DNA from: CALCTE01 sp045585835
Lineage (GTDB): Bacteria > Bacillota > Clostridia > Oscillospirales > CAG-272
Direction of reading: 5' to 3'
Assembly: GCA_045585835.1 (NCBI GenBank)
Contig: JAZMZG010000041.1
Location: forward strand, 1-25,278
DNA: 25,278 nucleotides
Shown: positions 15,746 through 20,392 of the stretch, piece by piece
How the letters are laid out: the number at the start of each line of letters is the position of its first letter
Numbering within the stretch: the first letter of the stretch is position 1
Notes under the pieces: model-generated
What the model saw: only the letters and a program-made list of their open reading frames with translations
Databases searched by the model: none
Told to the model about the DNA's origin: nothing
Program-made: the position numbers and the translations under genes

Positions 15746-16587
15746 TAAATCTTAACGATATACTTCCCAAGGCACAAAAAGAGCATTATGCGGTTGGTCT
15801 TTTTAACACGACCGACACAGATATGCTTGAGGCAGCTATCGCTGCCGCAGAGGAGCTTCGTGCGCCTATCATTATCGGTACTGCGGAGGTTCTTCTTCCT
15901 TTCGGCGAACTCAAACTCATCGCTCCCTCGATAATTGCGGCCGCAAAGAGAGCTACGGTTCCCGTTGTAGTACACTATGACCACGGTCTTACGTTCGACC
16001 GTTGCATTGAAGCTCTCAAACTCGGATTTTCGAGCATTATGTTTGACGGAAGCACGGGCGACTACGAAACAAACCTCAAAGAAACTGCAGAGATCGTAAA
16101 AATAGCTCATTCTATGGGCGCATCAGTTGAGGGCGAGATAGGCCACATCGGCGCAAACGACGGCAGCGCAGAGGGCGAAGGCGCAGGCGACCACAGCATA
16201 TACACCGAGCCCGCAGAAGCTAAAGCTTATGCGGAAGCTACGGGCGTTGATGCGCTCGCTATCGCTATCGGAACGGCACATGGCGCATACAAGTCCAAGC
16301 CCAAGCTCGATATCGGCAGACTTGCTGAAATCAGAAAGAGCATCGACACACCGCTCGTACTTCACGGCGGTTCGGGCCTTTCCGATGACGACTTCAAGAA
16401 TACCATTAAAGAGGGTATTGCGAAGGTCAACATCTTTACAGACCTCTGTCTTGCGGGTTCCGAAGCTATGAAGCAGGGACTTGAAAAAGGCCTTGATTAT
16501 CTTGCTATAAGAAACCTCAAGGTAGAACTCATTAAGCAGGCAGTTATGAAGAAGATGAAGCTCTTCGGCTGCGACGGCAAGGCATAA
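15739..16587 (+). CDS. Class II fructose/tagatose-bisphosphate aldolase family (282 aa)
   Basis: Zinc-dependent class II aldolase of the FbaA/GatY/KbaY group. Motifs are AVGLFNTTDTDMLEAAI, HYDHGLTFD (catalytic Asp and zinc His), SIMFDGS, GEIGHIGANDG, IGTAHGAYKSKPKL with the second zinc His, LHGGSGLSDD with the third, and KVNIFTDL for phosphate binding. A length of 282 aa suits GatY/KbaY-type tagatose-bisphosphate aldolases. It cleaves a ketose bisphosphate to DHAP and an aldehyde. The start overlaps the kinase stop (ATGTTAG), and AAAAAGGAG lies upstream. In KVNIFTDL a Phe replaces the usual Asn of KxNxxTD, a small difference that may affect specificity. Confidence 0.92.
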   Translation: MLVNLNDILPKAQKEHYAVGLFNTTDTDMLEAAIAAAEELRAPIIIGTAEVLLPFGELKLIAPSIIAAAKRATVPVVVHYDHGLTFDRCIEALKLGFSSIMFDGSTGDYETNLKETAEIVKIAHSMGASVEGEIGHIGANDGSAEGEGAGDHSIYTEPAEAKAYAEATGVDALAIAIGTAHGAYKSKPKLDIGRLAEIRKSIDTPLVLHGGSGLSDDDFKNTIKEGIAKVNIFTDLCLAGSEAMKQGLEKGLDYLAIRNLKVELIKQAVMKKMKLFGCDGKA

Positions 16588-16605
16588 AAATAAAATATAA
16601 GTATA

Positions 16606-16644
16606 AAAAAACAAGGTTTTGGATATTCCAAAGCCTTGTTTTTT
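16606..16644 (+). terminator. Terminator of the sugar-phosphate operon
   Basis: An 18-bp stem (16606-16623 with 16627-16644, one G-U pair) with a TAT loop; core ACAAGG/CCTTGT; ends in six T. Confidence 0.92.
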
Positions 16645-16684
16645 CATTTTGGACGTTTACCGTCGGAGATTCGGTGCAAAATAG

Positions 16685-16690
16685 TATAAT
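16685..16690 (+). promoter_or_regulatory. -10 element of the recombinase gene
   Basis: Perfect TATAAT 33 nt before the start codon. No convincing -35 is seen at 16-18 nt upstream. Confidence 0.45.
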
Positions 16691-16722
16691 AAGTTAGATA
16701 TTATTTTAAACGGAGGTACTAT

Positions 16723-17565
16723 ATGATGAAAAAAATCATTGATGCGGGCACAGTAAACTCGTTTGTAAAATTTCTGTCGGACAGCGAAAAAGCGCAGGCC
16801 ACCGTGGAAAAGTATTTACGCGATATTCGGCATTTTGCCGAATATGCTAAAGACCGCGCACTTGACAAAGCGCTTATGCTTGATTATAAAAAGACTCTTG
16901 ATGAGGGCTACGCCGTAAGGAGCGCAAATTCTATGATAGCATCATTAAATGCATTTTTGCGATTTCTGGGACGGCACGATTTGTGTATAAAGCAGTTTAA
17001 GGTGCAGAAGGAGGCGTATTGCTCCGAAGAAAAGGAGCTGACGAGAGGGGAATACGCGGCACTTGTAAGAGCCGCCGAGCAAAAGAAAAACGTGCGTCTT
17101 TCTCTCGTTGTGCAGACTATATGCGCTACGGGAATCCGCGTCAGCGAGCTGAAAAGCATAACTGTAGAGGCGGCAAAACGGGGAGAAGCGGTCGTTTCTT
17201 GCAAGGGCAAGACGAGAAAAATATTCATCGTCAAGGCTCTGCGAAAAAAACTGCTGCGGTACGCCGAAGATAATAATATCGTAAGCGGAATGCTTTTTGT
17301 AACCAAAAAAGGTAAAGCACTTGACCGCAGTAATATATGGCGTCAGATGAAGGAGCTGTGCGCACAGGCGGGCGTCTCACCCCAAAAGGTATTTCCGCAC
17401 AACTTAAGGCATTTGTTTGCGAGAACGTTCTATGGTATTGAAAAGGATATTGCGAAGCTTGCGGATATTTTAGGGCATTCGAATATCAACACGACGCGCA
17501 TTTATATCGTCACAAGCGGCGCTGAGCACCAGAGGCGCATGGAGAATATGCGTTTGATAGTATAA
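16723..17565 (+). CDS. Tyrosine-type site-specific recombinase, XerC/D-like (280 aa)
   Basis: The N-terminal SAM-like DNA-binding domain (about residues 8-100) includes SEKAQATVEKYLRDIRHFAEYA. The catalytic domain has the complete set: Arg139 in ATGIRVSEL, Lys near 163 in CKGKTRK, His226 and Arg229 in HNLRHLFA, His252 in ILGHSNINTT, and nucleophile Tyr261 in RIYI. The length is typical of small Xer-type recombinases that act on local inversion sites and shorter than most phage integrases. GGAGG (16712-16716) sits 6 nt before ATG 16723. Its stop is 40 nt from the first of three palindromic repeats (17606-17949), so these are the obvious candidate substrates. No excisionase or phage genes are near. 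Confidence 0.93.
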   Translation: MMKKIIDAGTVNSFVKFLSDSEKAQATVEKYLRDIRHFAEYAKDRALDKALMLDYKKTLDEGYAVRSANSMIASLNAFLRFLGRHDLCIKQFKVQKEAYCSEEKELTRGEYAALVRAAEQKKNVRLSLVVQTICATGIRVSELKSITVEAAKRGEAVVSCKGKTRKIFIVKALRKKLLRYAEDNNIVSGMLFVTKKGKALDRSNIWRQMKELCAQAGVSPQKVFPHNLRHLFARTFYGIEKDIAKLADILGHSNINTTRIYIVTSGAEHQRRMENMRLIV

Positions 17566-17599
17566 AAATAAGACCGACTTGCATAGAAGTAAGCGGTCA
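17562..17599 (-). terminator. Leftward intrinsic terminator
   Basis: On the minus strand GACCG-CTT-ACTT, loop CTATGC, then AAGTCGGTC, followed by TTATTTTTAT. The T-run is present only on the minus strand, so it ends leftward transcripts from the promoter at 17670-17698. Confidence 0.7.
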
Positions 17600-17664
17600 A
17601 ATATCACATAATGGGTATTATGTTGTAAAATAACCAAAGAAGCAATTCAGCTACTTTAAGGTTG
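17563..17664 (-). ncRNA. Candidate small RNA (about 100 nt) containing the palindromic repeat
   Basis: A minus-strand promoter (17670-17698) and terminator (17562-17599) delimit about 100 nt with no convincing open frame. The RNA would hold the palindrome hairpin (ACATAAT/ATTATGT) followed by the terminator hairpin. It could be a trans-acting RNA, an antisense RNA to the recombinase 3' end, or just a promoter caught in the off orientation of an invertible segment. Confidence 0.35.
17606..17630 (-). repeat. Palindromic element, copy 1 (inverted orientation)
   Basis: Twenty-five bases exactly inverse-complementary to 17859-17883. The core is a dyad, ACATAAT and ATTATGT around GGGT. It lies 40 nt after the recombinase stop. 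Confidence 0.93.
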
Positions 17665-17669
17665 AACGG

Positions 17670-17698
17670 ATTATAACATTATTTTCCGCAAAAATCAA
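17670..17698 (-). promoter_or_regulatory. Leftward promoter inside the inverted-repeat segment
   Basis: On the minus strand TTGATT (17693-17698), 17-nt spacer, TGT-TATAAT (-10 at 17670-17675; extended -10). It is the best promoter inside the segment bounded by repeat copies 1 and 2 and points toward the recombinase gene in this orientation. Confidence 0.72.
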
Positions 17699-17757
17699 GG
17701 GTTTTTTAGATTTTTGTATAAATTTACATAATTTCAACAGATTTAGGGTATAGCAAA

Positions 17758-17792
17758 CAAGACCTTTTGTATGTTTTTCTCAAAAGGTCTTG
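17758..17792. repeat. Perfect 12-bp stem hairpin within the segment
   Basis: CAAGACCTTTTG (17758-17769) and CAAAAGGTCTTG (17781-17792) around an 11-nt T-rich loop. No T-tract follows on either strand. Its role is unknown; it could block read-through either way or be a protein site. Confidence 0.7.
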
Positions 17793-17858
17793 CTTTCCAC
17801 ACCCTTATTTAATTTTAGCTAAGCCTCACAAACGCGCGAAATTAACGCTTCGGAGGCG

Positions 17859-17883
17859 TTTTACAACATAATACCCATTATGT
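17859..17883 (+). repeat. Palindromic element, copy 2
   Basis: Inverse copy of 17606-17630 over 25 bases. The core ACATAATACCCATTATGT is a dyad around ACCC. A small hairpin (AACGCTT/AGGCGTT) lies just upstream at 17844-17860. Confidence 0.93.
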
Positions 17884-17888
17884 TATTT

Positions 17889-17914
17889 CCGATGTTCAAA
17901 AAGCATCGGTTTTT
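17889..17914 (+). terminator. Rightward terminator between copies 2 and 3
   Basis: CCGATG (17889-17894) pairs with CATCGG (17904-17909), then five T. It starts 5 nt after copy 2. Confidence 0.65.
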
Positions 17915-17920
17915 CACTAT

Positions 17921-18032
17921 TAACAAGTACAACATAATACCCATTATGTCGCGCTCCGCCTTGATTTCGGACGTATTTTGCAATGTTTATTTAATTTGCA
18001 CAAAAAAGCCGGGTGTACTTGTTAGTTTTTTT
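17921..18032 (+). ncRNA. Structured element enclosing palindrome copy 3
   Basis: TAACAAGTAC (17921-17930) and GTACTTGTTA (18015-18024) are exact inverse complements and the second is followed by a T-run. Between them lie the copy 3 palindrome, TCCG/CGGA and TGCAA/TTGCA hairpins, giving a possible multi-branched RNA ending like a terminator. No promoter is obvious just upstream, so it may be part of a longer transcript or a DNA-level structure. Confidence 0.35.
17928..17949 (+). repeat. Palindromic element, copy 3
   Basis: Identical over 22 bases to copy 2 and in the same orientation, 66 bp further on; inverted relative to copy 1. Core ACATAATACCCATTATGT. Confidence 0.93.
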
Positions 18033-18044
18033 AAAATTAAAGAG

Positions 18045-18073
18045 TTGACACGAGCTTAAATATTGTATATAAT
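18045..18073 (+). promoter_or_regulatory. Consensus promoter of the signal peptidase operon
   Basis: TTGACA (18045-18050), 17-nt spacer, TATAAT (18068-18073). It lies outside the repeats. Transcription should start near 18080, giving a leader of about 150 nt. Confidence 0.9.
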
Positions 18074-18079
18074 TAGTTA

Positions 18080-18230
18080 CAAACTTTTGCGCACTGTCGA
18101 AGTATGCAAAAAACAAAATTTAATTTGCGCCTGAGCCTTAGAGCCTGTGCCATTTAATCGTTGTATACGGTTATGGCACAGGCTTTTTTGTTTTCTCTTA
18201 CCGCAAATTGTTAAGACCGAGGTGATCTAC
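18080..18230 (+). promoter_or_regulatory. Attenuator-like leader of the signal peptidase operon
   Basis: The leader holds TTTTGC/GCAAAA (18085-18090/18106-18111), a strong terminator (18142-18189), and AATTTGCG (18122-18129) that can pair with CGCAAATT (18202-18209) across the terminator. TTTGCGC occurs twice (18086, 18124), so two upstream segments compete for the same downstream partner. A 17-codon frame (18104-18157) runs into the terminator 5' arm but has no good ribosome-binding site. I do not recognise a known riboswitch class. Confidence 0.5.
18142..18189 (+). terminator. Terminator inside the operon leader
   Basis: AGCCTGTGCCAT (18142-18153) pairs perfectly with ATGGCACAGGCT (18173-18184), 19-nt loop, followed by T-run to 18189. 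Since the promoter is upstream and the genes downstream, it must be read through for expression. Confidence 0.85.
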
Positions 18231-18425
18231 TTGCAAGAAACGTTACAACTTAAGTCGCCGATTCACGAAGCTAATGCCCAGCGACGCCGATTCCTTTGTC
18301 CCGAGTGCGGTAAGCACACTGTTTTATGGTTGCTTCCCACTACAGAGATAAAAGATCTTCCCATTAAATGCAAGCGTTGCGGTAAAGAAAGCATTGTAAA
18401 TATTTTGCCTACGGACGAGTTTTAA
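18231..18425 (+). CDS. Cysteine-rich KTR-type zinc ribbon protein (64 aa)
   Basis: A small protein with two CxxC pairs, LCPECGKHT and CKRCGKES, spaced as in a zinc ribbon, and the pattern CPxCG-TE-LP--CxxC of the Cys_rich_KTR family (the KTR triplet reads KHT here). Its function is unknown; such proteins are usually short and often near mobile or regulatory genes. The start is TTG at 18231, because GAGGTG (18219-18224) sits 6 nt before it; the frame extending to 18147 lies in the terminator hairpin. It is the first gene of the operon with the TetR and signal peptidase genes and could bind DNA, RNA or a protein partner. Confidence 0.72.
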   Translation: MQETLQLKSPIHEANAQRRRFLCPECGKHTVLWLLPTTEIKDLPIKCKRCGKESIVNILPTDEF

Positions 18426-18526
18426 AATTTAGCAACAGCTAAAAGACTTACGAGCAAACGGTCGGCGTTTGCAAATTTTTGCCGAAATTTGTAGTAAACA
18501 TTTACAGCAAGGAAGGAGAAACAACT

Positions 18527-19114
18527 TTGAAACAGGATGAGACCCGGCAAAAACTTATTGACGGAACTATCCATGTCATTGCAAGAGACGGTCTCGACAA
18601 GGCGACAACAAAACAAATAGGAAATGATACAGCGATAAACGAGGTATACATATACCGTTGCTTTTCGGACAAGGAAGATATGTTTTCAAAGACATTTGAC
18701 AGCTTGGACGAAGAACTTGTAACGGTGGCTATGAAGAACGTCTGCATAATGTATATGAACGAATTGGAGTTTGAGACGCGTTGCCGCCTTTTCTACTCTG
18801 CGGTATGGAGATTCATACTAAGAAACAGTGATAAGTGCCTTGCGTATATCCGATATTACTATTCAACGTATTTTAAAAAGAACTCTGCAAGATCTCATAA
18901 GGAAAGATTTGTTCCGCTTATAGAAAAGTTTAAGGGTGCCTTCAGAGATGAATCTAACGTTTGGATGATCTTCAATCATATGTTGATGACTGTGCTTGAT
19001 TTCGCTGTTAGAGTTTTTGACGGCTCCGTACCCGATAACGACGACACCGAGGAGCACGTCTTCCGACTTATATATTATTCGGCTCAGCAGTATTTCAAAG
19101 CGAAGGAGTGTTAA
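18527..19114 (+). CDS. TetR/AcrR-family transcriptional regulator (195 aa)
   Basis: The N-terminal 50 residues are the TetR helix-turn-helix: RQKLIDGTIHVIARDGLDKATTKQIGNDT then NEVYIYRCFSDKEDMF, which matches the usual S-x-YxYF-xxKE pattern with variation. The C-terminal alpha-helical domain is the ligand or dimer part and is not specific. The start is TTG at 18527: GGAAGGAG lies nine bases before it and the codons upstream back to 18479 have no ribosome-binding site. It stops 6 nt before the signal peptidase gene, whose AAGGAG overlaps its last codons. By position it may regulate this operon or the downstream secreted-protein genes; the dyad at 20263-20279 is a candidate site. Confidence 0.87.
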   Translation: MKQDETRQKLIDGTIHVIARDGLDKATTKQIGNDTAINEVYIYRCFSDKEDMFSKTFDSLDEELVTVAMKNVCIMYMNELEFETRCRLFYSAVWRFILRNSDKCLAYIRYYYSTYFKKNSARSHKERFVPLIEKFKGAFRDESNVWMIFNHMLMTVLDFAVRVFDGSVPDNDDTEEHVFRLIYYSAQQYFKAKEC

Positions 19115-19120
19115 ACACTG

Positions 19121-19819
19121 ATGAAAAAAGCATTTAACATAGTAAAGACCGCTTTTGTATGGCTTGTCGTTCTGCTTGCAGTATCTATGATGATCTTCAC
19201 CGTTATTTCCGTGACCACCTTTAACCGAAATGACAGAGATCTTTTCGGTTATAAGATGTACATAGTAAATTCCGACTCAATGGCGGCAACCGATTTTAGA
19301 GCGGGCTCTCTTATATTTGTAAAAGAGGTCGATCCTTCCACCCTGAAGGAAGGCGATATCATAAGCTTTATGTCGCAGGACACCGATAGCTTCGGCGAAA
19401 CCGTGACGCATAAAATCAGAACTTTGACGACAGACGCTGAGGGAAATCCCGGATTTGTCACCTACGGTACTACGACGGATACGGACGACGATATCATCGT
19501 GACGTACCCTTACGTGCTCGGTAAGTATCAAGGACACCTTGCTTATGTCGGAACTTTCTTTAACTTTTTGAAGACCACGCCGGGATATTTCGTTTGCATT
19601 TTCGTTCCTTTTATGCTGATAATTCTCTACGAAGGTGTGAAGTTCTTTGCTCTTTTCCGCCGCTACAAAAAGGAGCAGATGGAACAGATGCAGGCGGAAA
19701 AGGATAAGCTCGAAGCAGAGAGGGCTGAAAACGCAAGAATGCTCGAAGAACTAAAGGCCCTTAAGGCAGAACTTCAAGACAAAGCTTCCTCCGCTACGCC
19801 CGATGAGACTAAAGAATAG
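19121..19819 (+). CDS. sipW: ER-type signal peptidase I, SipW-like (232 aa)
   Basis: A membrane segment at about residues 10-33 is followed by the catalytic region: nucleophile Ser53 in MYIVNSDSMAATDF and His97 in ETVTHKIRTL. Histidine replacing the lysine of ordinary bacterial signal peptidases is the mark of ER-type enzymes such as B. subtilis SipW. A second membrane segment (about 155-180) and a charged coiled-coil tail (about 180-225, KEQMEQMQAEKDKLEAERAE) follow; the tail is not part of the minimal enzyme. It should cut the signal peptides of the proteins encoded at 20393, 22475 and 24565, which have SipW-type signals. The gene name is by homology. AAGGAG (19103-19108) lies 12 nt before ATG 19121, rather far. 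Confidence 0.9.
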   Translation: MKKAFNIVKTAFVWLVVLLAVSMMIFTVISVTTFNRNDRDLFGYKMYIVNSDSMAATDFRAGSLIFVKEVDPSTLKEGDIISFMSQDTDSFGETVTHKIRTLTTDAEGNPGFVTYGTTTDTDDDIIVTYPYVLGKYQGHLAYVGTFFNFLKTTPGYFVCIFVPFMLIILYEGVKFFALFRRYKKEQMEQMQAEKDKLEAERAENARMLEELKALKAELQDKASSATPDETKE

Positions 19820-19828
19820 GAGAATAAA

Positions 19829-20062
19829 ATGCCTCAAGCAAATACATTTGATATTGGATTTTGGTTTGCCGTCGGTGCATTAGCTGCATTGTTCTTTATT
19901 CTTTTTATGTTTGCGCTGATATCGTATTTCATCGCATTTTACGACGAGCTCAGATATCTTCGCAACGAAATAAACCGAACCGACGGAGCAGAGCGCCAAT
20001 ATTGGATGCGCCAAAAACGGAGATTATTGTTATCCCTTATCCCGTTTGTTAAATACAGATAA
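19829..20062 (+). CDS. Small single-pass membrane protein of unknown function (77 aa)
   Basis: A hydrophobic segment at about residues 8-38 (FWFAVGALAALFFILFMFAL) is followed by a basic, helical tail with NRTDGAERQYWMRQKRR. AGGAG (19818-19822) supports ATG 19829, and only nine bases separate it from the signal peptidase gene, so the two are cotranscribed. I do not recognise a family. A role as an accessory or anchor of the signal peptidase is possible, as small membrane proteins often sit in such operons, but this is inference. It is the last gene before a 330-bp intergenic region. Confidence 0.7.
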   Translation: MPQANTFDIGFWFAVGALAALFFILFMFALISYFIAFYDELRYLRNEINRTDGAERQYWMRQKRRLLLSLIPFVKYR

Positions 20063-20108
20063 CTCCTTTATCATTCCCCCTTTTGCCGTTCCGGCTTCCC
20101 CCGCCAGG

Positions 20109-20156
20109 CGGCAATCAAAGGACAAAAGCCGAAGTGTTTTTGCCCTTTGATTGCCG
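20109..20156. repeat. Long hairpin, copy 1 (CGGCAATCAAAGG arms)
   Basis: CGGCAATCAAAGG (20109-20121) and CCTTTGATTGCCG (20144-20156) are exact inverse complements, and the stem continues inward through CAAAA/TTTTG past one mismatch. A related hairpin lies at 22327-22372. No T-tract follows; it may be a 3'-end stabiliser or weak terminator of the operon. Confidence 0.8.
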
Positions 20157-20229
20157 AAGTGCAAAAAATAAGTAAAAAAACATTATGCAAAGGAAAGAAA
20201 ACTATTATAAAACTTGCGCAAAAAGTAAA

Positions 20230-20279
20230 TTGCATATCGGGGGGGGGGTACTATTCCCTCTTTTAGTCATATTGACTAA
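20230..20279 (+). promoter_or_regulatory. G10 tract and TTAGTCA dyad upstream of the first secreted-protein gene
   Basis: A run of ten G (20239-20248) lies between TTGCAT (20230-20235) and TACTAT (20249-20254), which could be a -35/-10 pair with a 13-nt spacer. Just after, TTAGTCA (20263-20269) and TGACTAA (20273-20279) form a perfect dyad with a TAT centre, an operator-like site. The rest of this 330-bp gap is the hairpin (20109-20156) and the leader (20293-20392); 20160-20229 shows nothing else I can name. Confidence 0.5.
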
Positions 20280-20292
20280 TACCCTGACCGGA

Positions 20293-20392
20293 GAAAAAAC
20301 AAGTCAATAACCGCCTCTTTCGCTGTGCCAACGTCGGAAGGAGAACGGTTAAATTATGCGATGTTGGTAAAGTCAATAAGGAGGTCATTATG
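20293..20392 (+). promoter_or_regulatory. Leader RNA element, copy A (pseudoknot-like)
   Basis: TAACCG (20308-20313) can pair with CGGTTA (20346-20351), and CCAACGTCG (20328-20336) with CGATGTTGG (20359-20367). The two helices interleave, forming an H-type pseudoknot 10 nt before AAGGAGG. The same pairings recur with different bases in copies B and C. AAGTCAATAA is also directly repeated (20301-20310, 20370-20379). Confidence 0.5.

Noticed and set aside
16723..17565. Prophage or integrative element integrase
   Set aside because: No phage, excisionase, relaxase or tRNA attachment site is visible nearby; the neighbouring genes are metabolic or secretory.
17606..17949. A CRISPR array
   Set aside because: Only three copies, in mixed orientation with irregular spacing (253 and 69 bp between starts) and no cas genes.
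16723..17949. Integron with attC-like palindromes
   Set aside because: The recombinase looks Xer-like without a visible integron-specific insert, and no promoterless gene cassettes lie between the palindromes.
18080..18230. Cyclic-di-GMP riboswitch controlling the secretion operon
   Set aside because: Attractive for a biofilm-type locus, but I could not find the conserved core of class I or class II c-di-GMP riboswitches.
18454..18472. GCAAACG/CGTTTGC hairpin between the zinc ribbon and TetR genes
   Set aside because: The stem is short and the T-run is separated by three A, so a terminator or separate promoter unit cannot be supported.
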